From: an uncultured Corynebacterium sp. | Lineage (GTDB): Bacteria; Actinomycetota; Actinomycetes; Mycobacteriales; Mycobacteriaceae | Assembly (NCBI GenBank): GCA_943913645.1 | Contig: CALTYZ010000016.1 | Location: 1 to 55,402 of the forward strand | Direction: 5' to 3' | DNA: 55,402 nt | Shown: positions 15,542-23,559 of the stretch, piece after piece | Layout of the letters: every line of letters begins with the position of its first letter | Numbering within the stretch: position 1 is the first letter of the stretch | The notes under the pieces: generated by a model | What the model was told of the DNA's origin: nothing | Databases searched by the model: none | The model's input: only the letters and a program-made list of their open reading frames with translations | Translations under genes and position numbers: made by a program

Positions 15542-18094
15542 CTACTTACTTGCCAGGGCTCTTGGTAGCTCGCTGCGAGAGCGGATGCCCAACTTCCTGT
15601 ATACGCGGGTGAGGTGGTACTCAACCGTTTTTGTAGACAAGTAGAACTCGTCTGCAACCTCACGATTGGTTGCGCCTGCGGCAACTGCTTGCGCAATCTC
15701 CTCCTCTTGTGGGGTAAGGCCGGCAAACTGAGGGGTTCGCTGCCCTAATCCACCTGCTCGTCGTTCCCGATTGGTCATCGCCAGAAACTCACCAGCCCCC
15801 ATCGCTGAGAATAAGTCACTGGCCTGTGCAAGCACATCATCAGCCTGTTTTCGCTTACCGACGCGCCGCAGCGCCTGCCCCAGGTTGAACAGCAAGCGTG
15901 CCTCGTAATACGGCAATTGCAAAGGGCGCAATAGTTCTACTGCGCCATCTAACACAGCCAACCCAGCGGCAATATCGCCCTGCTGGATCAACAGGCTCGC
16001 GCGCGGGCCAGCGATGCGGGCAGTCGCTGAGGCGATACTGCTTGAGCGACTGCGCTCTTCAGCAGCTTCGACGACGTGTTCTGCTGCCTCGGTAGCGCCT
16101 GCTGTCAAAAGCAGGCGCGCGTAGGTGTCCTCCCATGGCCAGAACCCCGGCTGTGAAAAATCAATTGTCGTTTGCAGCTCAGCGAGCTGGTTGCCAGCGC
16201 GTACCCCCGCCCCCACATCGCCCATAAGGACTGCGGCATCCATTTGTGCCAGCAACGAGGGCACCCGCTGAATGGTAAACGCGTCATGAATCAACCCAGC
16301 TCGCTGACTGTAACTGCGAGCCAACGATTGATCGCCGAGTATTGAGGCGGCAGCGCAACCCGTCCACACCAGGGCGGCGGTGAGAAAATCCAGCCCGAAC
16401 TGCTCAACTCGGTTCAGGCCGCGTTCCACCACACGGAGCGCCGCCGAAGGCTCGCCAAGCAGCAGGATAGCTCTTGCCAGCCAGACATCCATCCACAATG
16501 AAATTCGGTGCGAACCTTCAATGCGGGTCGTCGACTGCAAGCGTTGCCGCGCCTCCGAGGGGTTGTCGTGCACAACGGCAAGCCAGCCCAGCATCATCTC
16601 ACGGCGAAAGGCGAGGACATTATTCTCATTGGGCAACGGCTCGAAGGAGGCCACGCTGCCGCTGAGTGTGCTTTCTGCAAGTTGTGCTTGATAGTAGCTA
16701 TCAGCCACAGGGTTGCCGTTATTCTCGGCGCGCGCTCGCGCATCCCACATCAGCACCTGATGAGGTTGCCATTCGTGCAAATGGAACATGGCGCGCCGAA
16801 CGGCAACGTTGGTGCGCACGCTTGGATCCTGCTCAGTTTCCCAAGCGCGAGCGAGAAGCCGATCAGCGGTGCTGCGACGTCCCTCATGAATTGCGAGATA
16901 ACCCCGCATTGAGTCGGTTTGGGGGTTGCTTAAAGGCGATGTCAGGTTGGACGCGTGAAGTTTGGCCTGCCTGATGTCAGATGCAGAAATCAGTGCTTCA
17001 ACCGCACGCAAGTTGCACTGTTGTTCCTCTGCTACCGTTTCTGCAATCGAAGCAGACAGGAGATGAAAGCGCGCGGCGCCTTCCCATTGGCCTGCGTCGG
17101 CAAGACTTCTCGCGCGGGTAAAAAGCGCCTCGCCTGCCTGGGATTTGGACGTCGTTCTGCCCGAGGCCCAGTGAAACGTTGCAGCATTGATGTCGCCGCG
17201 TTGCTCGTAGAACTGTGCCGCGCGTTGATGCAGTTGCCGCATATAAGGAATGTCTGCAGTTGCACGGACCGCGGCGCGATCGGTGGTGTTGCGGAAATAG
17301 ACAAACCGCTGCCCACCTACCAGGTGTACCTCAAGGATGCCCGCACCGACCGCGGTAGAAAACTGCTCGAGTGCATCAGGGACAAGATGCTCCAGCAAAG
17401 ACAATGGGTGGGGGGAGTCCGCGTAGGAAGTCAAGCACGCTGCCTGGAGCAGGGGCTGAATCTTGAGGCCCGCAGTGGCCGTGGCGAGTGATTCGCGCCA
17501 TTGATCGGGGATCCGGATCATCGGATCGGGTTGGCGCCAGTGGTCTGCGGGGTAGACGCTGAGCACCTGTTGCAACAAATGAGGCAGCCCATCTGTGGTG
17601 CGTCGCAGTTCTGTTGCAGTACGCGAGGAGATTTCTGTCCCCAACTGGTTAGACACCAGCCGTTGAATCTGCTCGGTATCAAGCGGCGGGATTTCAAATA
17701 ACGCATCAGCTGCTGCGCGAAGCGAAGCACAATCAGCCATGGCGTCGACGGAGAGGATCAGCGCCCGCGGTGCGTTTGCGCCGTTTCGCAGTGTCAGTAG
17801 CAGCTGCTGCATTGCTTCCGGAGTGAGAAAATGCGCGTTGTGCACGCATAGCGCTGTTGGCGTTTCCGCACCAAAGCGAACGCTCTGGTGCTCGAGGGCC
17901 TCGCCGCGGAGAGCGGTGCAGTGTTCGAGCTGCCATTTCGGCAGTTGTGTGAACGCTTTGCGCACCGTGGACCGCTTATTCGCCCCGCGGTGCGCGGAAA
18001 GCAGTATCGACACCACCTCGCCGGCAGCGAGGGAGGCAAGATATGCCGCCAAAGCGCGGCTTATTTGTGATGCACCCCACATCGAATCGGACAT
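15542..18094 (-). CDS. benR: LuxR/LAL-type regulator of benzoate genes (BenR-like)
   Basis: 850 residues: N-terminal ATPase-like domain, TPR-like helical middle (residues about 320-770) and a C-terminal LuxR helix-turn-helix (about 793-850, LTPQEEEIAQAVAAGATNRE...). The P-loop region reads SAHRGANKRST (33-43) instead of GxxGxGKST. It lacks the usual glycines and has an extra Arg between Lys and Ser, so ATP binding may be lost or altered. It lies between benD (13-bp gap) and catC. C. glutamicum also has a LuxR-type activator after benD, which supports the name. The repeated TACCCC/GGGGTA half-sites upstream of benA are its likely target. Confidence 0.85.
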   Translation of the reverse strand: MSDSMWGASQISRALAAYLASLAAGEVVSILLSAHRGANKRSTVRKAFTQLPKWQLEHCTALRGEALEHQSVRFGAETPTALCVHNAHFLTPEAMQQLLLTLRNGANAPRALILSVDAMADCASLRAAADALFEIPPLDTEQIQRLVSNQLGTEISSRTATELRRTTDGLPHLLQQVLSVYPADHWRQPDPMIRIPDQWRESLATATAGLKIQPLLQAACLTSYADSPHPLSLLEHLVPDALEQFSTAVGAGILEVHLVGGQRFVYFRNTTDRAAVRATADIPYMRQLHQRAAQFYEQRGDINAATFHWASGRTTSKSQAGEALFTRARSLADAGQWEGAARFHLLSASIAETVAEEQQCNLRAVEALISASDIRQAKLHASNLTSPLSNPQTDSMRGYLAIHEGRRSTADRLLARAWETEQDPSVRTNVAVRRAMFHLHEWQPHQVLMWDARARAENNGNPVADSYYQAQLAESTLSGSVASFEPLPNENNVLAFRREMMLGWLAVVHDNPSEARQRLQSTTRIEGSHRISLWMDVWLARAILLLGEPSAALRVVERGLNRVEQFGLDFLTAALVWTGCAAASILGDQSLARSYSQRAGLIHDAFTIQRVPSLLAQMDAAVLMGDVGAGVRAGNQLAELQTTIDFSQPGFWPWEDTYARLLLTAGATEAAEHVVEAAEERSRSSSIASATARIAGPRASLLIQQGDIAAGLAVLDGAVELLRPLQLPYYEARLLFNLGQALRRVGKRKQADDVLAQASDLFSAMGAGEFLAMTNRERRAGGLGQRTPQFAGLTPQEEEIAQAVAAGATNREVADEFYLSTKTVEYHLTRVYRKLGIRSRSELPRALASK

Positions 18095-18107
18095 GCCCTC
18101 ACTTTAT

Positions 18108-18971
18108 CTACCCTTGATCGCCTCCGGCGACCGGAAGTACAGAACCAGTGATGTAGCTTGCTTCTTTCGAAGCCAAAAAGACGATCGGGGCGACCTGCTC
18201 CTCCAAGGTGCCGTAGCGGCCCATCACTGTGGAGTCAATAGTTTGGTCAACAATCTGCTGGTACCAGGCTTTTTCCTGCTCACTGTCTGGCCCTGGGCCG
18301 CGAGCGATGCGGCGCTCAGGTGCCAGTGTCCCACCAGGGGCGGTGGCCACGACACGGACATTTTTCGCTGCTGCCTCTAAGGCGAGCGCTGATGTCAACG
18401 CGTTGACCCCGCCTTTGGAGGCGGCATAGGGCACACGGTTGACTCCGCGTGTGGCCACCGAGGACACGTTGACAATCGTTCCACCTCCACGCTCGATCAG
18501 TGCAGGAAGCTCCGTCCGCACAGACCACAGGGTTGTAAACAGCGAGCGCTGGATTTCTTGTTCAATCTCTTCAGGGCTGTAGTGCTCATAGGGTTTTGCC
18601 CAGATTGTCCCTCCGACGTTGTTAATGCACACGTCCAGCCCGCCAAGGGCCTGCTGCGCCGCGGCCACCATCTCTTGCGCACCTGCAAAGGTTTCTAAGT
18701 CCGCAGTGGCAGAGCCGACAGCTCCAAGTGTGACGTCGCAAAGCGGCTCGGCAACTTCGTGCACGATGTCGGAGCGATCGACGAGGAACACGGAGCCATT
18801 TTCCCGGGCAATGCGCTCGGCAACAGCTCGACCAATGCCTTGGGCGGCCCCGGTGATCAGGACGCACTGGTGGCGGAATCGATCCGGGGTGAACAACCCG
18901 GTTGCGTGGTCGTCTACATCTGCAGCTGGCACCGCTCCGATGCCGGTTTGCGTCGCGTGGTGCGTTGTCAT
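18108..18971 (-). CDS. benD: cis-1,6-dihydroxycyclohexadiene-1-carboxylate dehydrogenase
   Basis: A 287-residue short-chain dehydrogenase. The NAD-binding motif is TGAAQGIG (40-47), INNVGG follows, and the catalytic set is S170/S171, Y182 and K186 (YAASK). It oxidises and decarboxylates the benzoate diol produced by BenABC to catechol, making NADH. Its ATG directly abuts the benC stop codon, so the genes are translationally coupled. A 30-residue hydrophilic N-terminal extension precedes the Rossmann fold, somewhat longer than in proteobacterial BenD. Confidence 0.92.
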   Translation of the reverse strand: MTTHHATQTGIGAVPAADVDDHATGLFTPDRFRHQCVLITGAAQGIGRAVAERIARENGSVFLVDRSDIVHEVAEPLCDVTLGAVGSATADLETFAGAQEMVAAAQQALGGLDVCINNVGGTIWAKPYEHYSPEEIEQEIQRSLFTTLWSVRTELPALIERGGGTIVNVSSVATRGVNRVPYAASKGGVNALTSALALEAAAKNVRVVATAPGGTLAPERRIARGPGPDSEQEKAWYQQIVDQTIDSTVMGRYGTLEEQVAPIVFLASKEASYITGSVLPVAGGDQG

Positions 18972-20021
18972 CTAGGCCTCCTGCGTGGGCTGCGGGGCGG
19001 CAGGCACCGTGGGGTTGAACTTCTCAAAGTAGAAGTTGCGGGGTGCGGTATCGAGCTCGTCCAAGAAATTGCGCACCGCTTCAACCATTGGCGGTGGGCC
19101 GCAGAGGTAGACGTCAGCTTCGCCGTTGTGCAGGTGCTCAACTGGATCCATGTGATCGGTGACGTAGCCTTTGCGCGGGTGCTCAGCATCCGGATCCGCA
19201 AGCACCGTGAGGTAATCAAAGTCGGGCAGTGACTGCTTAAAGCCATCAAGGCGATCAAGTTCCACCAGCTCGTCTGCAAAGGTCGCGCCGTAGATCAGCC
19301 GCACTGGTACATCGAGGAGTTCGTCTTGTGCAAGCTTTTCCAAAATCGCCATGATTGGCGCAAGACCGGTGCCGCCTGCAAGGAGCAGAATCGGATCGAG
19401 CGGCTCGCGCAGGAAGAATGATCCGACCGGACCTACTGCTTCCAGTCGATCGCCGACTGCGGCCTCCTCGTCCAAATAGGTCGACATTAACCCGTTGGGG
19501 GTGTGTTTGATCAGGAAGGTTGCAACCTCACTGCCGACCGGGGAAGAAAACGAGTAGGAGCGGTGCTCATCACTGCCCGGCACGGTGATGTTGACATACT
19601 GGCCGGCCAAAAAGTTGAGGTCGGCCGGATTGTCAAACTTCACACCGAGCCGGTAGATCGATTGACCCAGACGCTCGAGTTCTACAATCTCGCCACCAAA
19701 TTGCTGTGCCGCCGTTTTCGCCATCTCGGAGGTGGAGGCGATGTGCACCACCATGTCAGTCAGTGGGCGGGTTTGGCAGGCGAGGATGTAGCCCTCGGCT
19801 GCTTCTGCTTGCGTGAGTGCTTCTTCAACATAGTCGCCCTCGTCAAAGTCGCCGGCGTCACAAAACGCCTTGCAGGTGCCGCATGCACCGTCGCGGCAGT
19901 CGAAGGGGATGTTGATTTTTGCCTGGTACGCAGCATCGGCGATGGTTTCATTCTCCGCGCAGTCGATGAATCGAGTGACGCCGTCTTCGAATGACAAGGC
20001 AATTTTGTGTGGTGCAGTCAT
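18972..20021 (-). CDS. benC: Benzoate 1,2-dioxygenase electron transfer component
   Basis: A 349-residue fused reductase. The N-terminal plant-type ferredoxin domain has iron-sulfur cysteines C42, C47, C50 and C82 (CRDGACGTC, ILACQ). The middle FAD domain contains HRSYSFSSP (RxYS motif), and the C-terminal NAD domain has LLAGGTGLAPIMAILE and YLCGPPPMVEAV. It passes electrons from NADH to the BenAB oxygenase. It ends with a short Ala/Pro-rich tail. It is encoded 19 bp after benB and directly before benD. Confidence 0.94.
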   Translation of the reverse strand: MTAPHKIALSFEDGVTRFIDCAENETIADAAYQAKINIPFDCRDGACGTCKAFCDAGDFDEGDYVEEALTQAEAAEGYILACQTRPLTDMVVHIASTSEMAKTAAQQFGGEIVELERLGQSIYRLGVKFDNPADLNFLAGQYVNITVPGSDEHRSYSFSSPVGSEVATFLIKHTPNGLMSTYLDEEAAVGDRLEAVGPVGSFFLREPLDPILLLAGGTGLAPIMAILEKLAQDELLDVPVRLIYGATFADELVELDRLDGFKQSLPDFDYLTVLADPDAEHPRKGYVTDHMDPVEHLHNGEADVYLCGPPPMVEAVRNFLDELDTAPRNFYFEKFNPTVPAAPQPTQEA

Positions 20022-20040
20022 GGCGGTGCTCCTTCGCTAT

Positions 20041-20538
20041 TTAGACCTGGTAAATGTCCACGACGTGGTGGATGTAGTCGTTCTTCAGCACGATCTTCTT
20101 CTTGGCGATGACCGGCTGTTTACCGCTCGTGTCCAAGGTGACAAAGGTTGTGCCGAAGTAGTGGTCAGTGTGGTTGTAGCGGAAGTAGTACGAAATCCAG
20201 TTGAATCGAACATCGACTTCGCCGTCGCGGCGCTCCAAGATTTCCACGTTGGTGATGTTGTGGTTCGTTCTCGGCTCCGGAATCGACGTTGCCGAGGAAC
20301 GTTCGGTGCGAATCCGGAAAACACGGTCCTCAAGGCCCGAGCGATCGGGGTAGTAGATCAGTGAGATCTCGGATTGCGGGTCAGTAGTCAGGGTGTCATC
20401 GACGTCCCAGGCGGGCATCCAATACTCCGCGTCTTCGCGATAGCATTCCAACCACTGCTCAAACTCCCTGTCATCGAGCAGTCTGGCTTCGTAGTAAAGA
20501 AAGTCCTCAATTTCGGCTCGAGTGATGGTTTGCGACAT
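20041..20538 (-). CDS. benB: Benzoate 1,2-dioxygenase small subunit
   Basis: A 165-residue beta subunit of the aromatic-ring-hydroxylating dioxygenase. It is a SnoaL-like fold with the conserved start EIEDFLYYEARLLDDREFEQWL and a central YYPDRSGLEDRVFRIR. It supports the trimeric alpha3beta3 structure and carries no metal site. It follows benA by 50 bp and precedes benC by 19 bp. Confidence 0.94.
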   Translation of the reverse strand: MSQTITRAEIEDFLYYEARLLDDREFEQWLECYREDAEYWMPAWDVDDTLTTDPQSEISLIYYPDRSGLEDRVFRIRTERSSATSIPEPRTNHNITNVEILERRDGEVDVRFNWISYYFRYNHTDHYFGTTFVTLDTSGKQPVIAKKKIVLKNDYIHHVVDIYQV

Positions 20539-20588
20539 GTCCTCATTTCTCCTTCGTTGTTGGGGCTTTTGCTTCTCGACGCCGCCGC

Positions 20589-22058
20589 TTAGCGACGCCG
20601 ACGCCGACGCTGTGGAGCCGCCGCCGCTTCACTGGTGGCCACTGCTGCCTTTTGCTTTGCAGCAGCCACGGTGGCTGATTCGGAGTCGAGGTCATTGCGC
20701 GCGTCTTTGTTTTCGCCAGCGTCTTCGCGCGCAATTGCCTTTTCCATCACTTCTTCCCAGTAGCCGTGCTGGATTGGGTAGAGGCCCTCATCTTCGGTGC
20801 GTGCCCCAGAAGACAGCACGGAGTTCAAGCCAAGCTCCTGCGCCTTTTCGTTTTGGCCTTCAACCTGCTGTTTCTGACCGCGGGTCATGTCGTTCCACGG
20901 GAATGATGAAGCGAGATAGGTCTTCTGGCAGGAACGGAATTCTTCGAGGTCATCTGGGGTGGCCATGCCGGTGGCGTTGAAGAAATCTTCGTACTGGCGG
21001 ATGCGTGCGGCCCGGGCCTTGGCTGACTCGCCTTTGGGGGCGATGCAGTAGATGGTCACTTCTGTTTGGTCCACACCTTTCGGCTCAAGGCGGCGGATCT
21101 GTGTGGAGAACTGGTCCATGATGTAGACGTTGGGGTAAAGGCACAGGTTGCGTGAGGCGCCCACCATGAATTCGCCGCGTGCTTCGCCGTGGAGCTCTTT
21201 GAGGTCATCTAGGCGGTCATACAGTGGGCGGTCCTCGGGGTTAGCCCAGGTGGTCCACAGCGCAAGGTGGCCGTTGGGGAAGGAGAAGTACCCACCACCT
21301 TGGGCACCCCACTTTCCTGCGTCCATCGCTCTGGTTTTGTTCTTGGATTCGCCGGTTGAACGCCGCGAGGTGGTTGCGGCGTAGTTCCAGTGCGTGGAGG
21401 ACACGTGGTAGCCGTCCGCACCGTTTTCTGCCTGCAGTTTCCAGTTGCCGTCAAAGGTGTAGGTCGAGGCTCCTTTGAGCACTTCAAGACCTTCGGGGGA
21501 TTGGTCGATGAGCATGTCCAAAAAGACTTTGGCGTCGCCGAGGTGCTCTTCTAAATCAACCACGTCAGCGTTCAAAGAGCCGAACAGGAAGCCGCGGTAG
21601 GACTCGAAGCGCGGTACCAGACGCAGGTTGTGGGAGCCGTCGGTGTTGAATTGCTCGGGGTATCCACCATCTTTTTCGTCCTTGACTTTGATCAAGGTGC
21701 CGTCGTTGGAAAAGGTCCAGCCGTGGAACGGGCAGGTGATGGTGAGCCGGTTGTCTACCTTCTTGCGGCAAAGCATCGCGCCGCGGTGAGAACAGGCGTT
21801 GATCAGGCAGTTGAGTTTGCCGTCCTTGGAGCGGGTGATGACCACCGGCTGGCGGCCGATGTTGGTGGTGAAGTAGTCACCCGGGTTTGGAATCTGAGAT
21901 TCGTGTGCGAGGAAAAGCCAGTTGCCCTCGAAGATGTACTTCATCTCGAGTTCAAAAATCTCTTCATCAGTGAACACTGCGCGGTTGACGCGGACAATGC
22001 CTTCTTCGGGCCGGTTGTCCAGCGCACGAGAGAGAACGGCTTTCGCGGACTGTGTCAT
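20589..22058 (-). CDS. benA: Benzoate 1,2-dioxygenase large subunit
   Basis: 489 residues from ATG 22058, with AAAGGAT upstream. An upstream in-frame start at 22175 would run through the control region. The Rieske cluster ligands are C89, H91, C109 and H112 (CSHRG, CPFHGW). Mononuclear iron ligands include H218 and H223 with D215 as the bridging Asp (ENGADGYHVSSTHW). The enzyme dihydroxylates benzoate to the cis-diol. The C-terminus carries an Ala-rich stretch and ends in six consecutive arginines, a tail of about 28 residues absent from the well-known BenA proteins. It heads the operon benABCD-benR-catC. Confidence 0.94.
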   Translation of the reverse strand: MTQSAKAVLSRALDNRPEEGIVRVNRAVFTDEEIFELEMKYIFEGNWLFLAHESQIPNPGDYFTTNIGRQPVVITRSKDGKLNCLINACSHRGAMLCRKKVDNRLTITCPFHGWTFSNDGTLIKVKDEKDGGYPEQFNTDGSHNLRLVPRFESYRGFLFGSLNADVVDLEEHLGDAKVFLDMLIDQSPEGLEVLKGASTYTFDGNWKLQAENGADGYHVSSTHWNYAATTSRRSTGESKNKTRAMDAGKWGAQGGGYFSFPNGHLALWTTWANPEDRPLYDRLDDLKELHGEARGEFMVGASRNLCLYPNVYIMDQFSTQIRRLEPKGVDQTEVTIYCIAPKGESAKARAARIRQYEDFFNATGMATPDDLEEFRSCQKTYLASSFPWNDMTRGQKQQVEGQNEKAQELGLNSVLSSGARTEDEGLYPIQHGYWEEVMEKAIAREDAGENKDARNDLDSESATVAAAKQKAAVATSEAAAAPQRRRRRR

Positions 22059-22080
22059 GGGGATCCTTTCTTCACTGCAA

Positions 22081-22094
22081 GTGATCCAGCTCAC
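22081..22094. promoter_or_regulatory. GlxR (CRP-type) binding site candidate
   Basis: GTGATCCAGCTCAC has the full GTGA-N6-TCAC core of the GlxR/CRP consensus TGTGA-N6-TCACA, with mismatches only at the two outer bases. It lies 22 bp upstream of the benA ATG, where binding of cAMP-GlxR would more likely block than activate transcription. GlxR control of ben and cat genes is known in C. glutamicum. Confidence 0.6.
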
Positions 22095-22146
22095 GTGCTG
22101 GGCTGGGATCATGGTGCCCTGTCTAGGATCCAAACGCATTGGGGGA

Positions 22147-22169
22147 ACCCCTAGGGTTGTCCTAGGGGT
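22147..22169. promoter_or_regulatory. Inverted repeat operator candidate 1 (BenR?)
   Basis: ACCCCTAGG (22147-22155) and CCTAGGGGT (22161-22169) are perfect 9-bp arms around GTTGT. The same half-site recurs in the palindrome at 22223-22236. It lies about 90 bp upstream of the benA start. Confidence 0.55.
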
Positions 22170-22222
22170 GTGCAAAGTGCAGGTAATTGGTGGTTTTGGT
22201 TCCGTACCCCCCAGCTACCCCT

Positions 22223-22236
22223 TACCCCTAGGGGTA
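22223..22236. promoter_or_regulatory. Palindromic operator candidate 2 (BenR?)
   Basis: TACCCCTAGGGGTA is a perfect 14-bp palindrome made of the same half-sites as candidate 1. It is flanked by further TACCCC copies at 22205 and 22216 and by CTAGGGGG at 22250. It lies about midway between benA and catA, so it could serve both. Confidence 0.55.
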
Positions 22237-22339
22237 TGCCTAAGGATGGCTAGGGGGTTTGCGGCAATGGGGTAGTTCAGCGCCGGTTTCTGCGTTTTTT
22301 CAAAAAAAGACCAATCGAAAAGCGCTTGTTTTCCACAGT

Positions 22340-22425
22340 GGGTTGGATAACACTGACCGGCAGAGAGTGGTCAGCGCCACTCGCACTTTCATCCACTACC
22401 CAACCCCAATCACGAAGGAGTGATT
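22340..22425 (+). promoter_or_regulatory. catA leader with alternative hairpins and a looped Shine-Dalgarno
   Basis: CTGACC (22353-22358) can pair with GGTCAG (22369-22374), while GAGTGG (22365-22370) can pair with CCACTC (22377-22382). The two share bases 22369-22370 and exclude each other. GGGTTGG (22340-22346) pairs with CCAACCC (22400-22406). AATCAC (22408-22413) and GTGATT (22420-22425) would place GAAGGA of the catA ribosome-binding site in a 6-base loop. All could instead be DNA operators. Confidence 0.4.
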
Positions 22426-23292
22426 ATGGCTGAGATGAACAATGTTTCGGTGCATGAGGATCCGACGGCATCTGGTTCGGGCAATGCTGCGACTGCGGCG
22501 TTTCAGAATCAGATTTATAAGTCTGATACGTCACCAGAGCGTGCGAATGCGATTTATACGGATTTGCTGCGTGCCATTGCTGATGTGGCGCATAAGCATG
22601 AGGTGACGTATGACGAGTATCGGGTGCTCAAGGACTGGATGATTAAGGTCGGGGAGTACGGGGAGTGGCCGTTGTGGTTGGACGTGTTTGTTGAGCACGA
22701 GATCGAGGAGATTAATTACAACCGGCATCACTACACGGGCACGAAGGGCTCGATTGAGGGGCCGTACTATGTGCCGAATGCTCCTGAGTTGCCGTGGAAG
22801 ACCGAGATGCCGATGCGGGATGAGGATCGGCAGTCAGAGCAGCTGATTTTCAAAGGTCAGGTTACTGACAATGATGGTAATGGTCTTGGAGGTGCCACGG
22901 TAGAGTTGTGGCATGCGGATGAGCAGGGCTATTACTCGCAGTATGCGCCGGGAATTCCGGAGTGGAATTTGCGTGGCACGATTGTGACCAATGACAATGG
23001 TGAATACCACATCACCACAGTCAAGCCTGCGCCGTACATGATTCCGCATGATGGTCCGACCGGGTGGTTTATTGCCTCCTATGGTGGGCACCCGTGGCGT
23101 CCGGCGCACCTGCACTTGCGGGTCAAGCAGCCTGGGTATCGTGAGATTACGACCCAGTTGTATTTCCGTGGTGGGCAGTATGTGGAAAATGATGTGGCTA
23201 CTGCGGTCAAGCCGGAGTTGATTTTGGATCCGCAGCCAGGTGAGCAGGGCGTGCAGGAAGTAACGTATAACTTCGCCCTCGACAAAGAATAA
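22426..23292 (+). CDS. catA: Catechol 1,2-dioxygenase
   Basis: 288 residues from ATG 22426 with AAGGAG six bases upstream. Intradiol ring cleavage of catechol to cis,cis-muconate. The non-haem iron ligands are visible: Y170 (QGYYSQY), Y204 (PYMIPHDGP), and H228 and H230 (RPAHLHL). The N-terminal helical dimerisation region (RANAIYTDLLRAIADV) and GPYYVPNAPELP are typical. The catA 5' half is richer in T-ending codons than benA. It is divergent from benA and ends at a strong terminator. It is monocistronic, separated from catB by about 270 bp. Confidence 0.95.
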   Translation: MAEMNNVSVHEDPTASGSGNAATAAFQNQIYKSDTSPERANAIYTDLLRAIADVAHKHEVTYDEYRVLKDWMIKVGEYGEWPLWLDVFVEHEIEEINYNRHHYTGTKGSIEGPYYVPNAPELPWKTEMPMRDEDRQSEQLIFKGQVTDNDGNGLGGATVELWHADEQGYYSQYAPGIPEWNLRGTIVTNDNGEYHITTVKPAPYMIPHDGPTGWFIASYGGHPWRPAHLHLRVKQPGYREITTQLYFRGGQYVENDVATAVKPELILDPQPGEQGVQEVTYNFALDKE

Positions 23293-23350
23293 ACACCACA
23301 CACAACCAGCTACCCAACGGCGCTTGGGAGCTTATGCACCTCAGATTTGC

Positions 23351-23390
23351 GTGCGGCGGGCGGTGAGTAACCGGACCGCCGCACCTTTTT
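23351..23390 (+). terminator. Rho-independent terminator after catA
   Basis: GTGCGGCGG (23351-23359) pairs with CCGCCGCAC (23376-23384) across a 16-base loop and is followed by CTTTTTCGTTTTCG. It ends the catA transcript. The remainder of 23293-23559 holds no gene I can support. Confidence 0.85.
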
Positions 23391-23559
23391 CGTTTTCGTC
23401 TGGTGTGCTTGCCGTGTGCACGGCTTACAGGTTGGCTCTGGCTTTCGGTGCGATTGCTTGAGCACAGCCAGCATGGCCGACCTATACGCGCTGGTCCCTA
23501 TCGTTTTTGAAAATCTTGAATCGTGAGTTCCAATGGTGAGTCCAAGGAGTGAAAAACCT

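Larger units (their letters stand above)
22059..22425. promoter_or_regulatory. Divergent benA-catA control region
   Basis: This 367-bp spacer has no coding sequence. From benA to catA it holds a GlxR/CRP-type site (22081-22094), an inverted repeat ACCCCTAGG-N5-CCTAGGGGT (22147-22169), TACCCC half-sites at 22205 and 22216, the perfect palindrome TACCCCTAGGGGTA (22223-22236), CTAGGGGG at 22250, and a possible catA promoter near 22326-22353 followed by a leader with hairpins. The GGGG/CCCC half-sites are the best candidates for LAL-type regulator (BenR) boxes. Confidence 0.6.

Noticed and set aside
15514..15726. Upstream 71 codons of the catC frame
   Set aside because: They overlap benR in another frame. 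CatC homologues start at the MMLFLARMDV region, which also has a ribosome-binding site.
17739..18380. 213-codon plus-strand frame at the benR/benD junction
   Set aside because: It spans the ends of two well-supported minus-strand genes and shows no recognisable domain.
22059..22175. Extension of BenA by 39 residues
   Set aside because: It would run through the GlxR site and operators. ATG 22058 has AAAGGAT and gives the usual BenA start.
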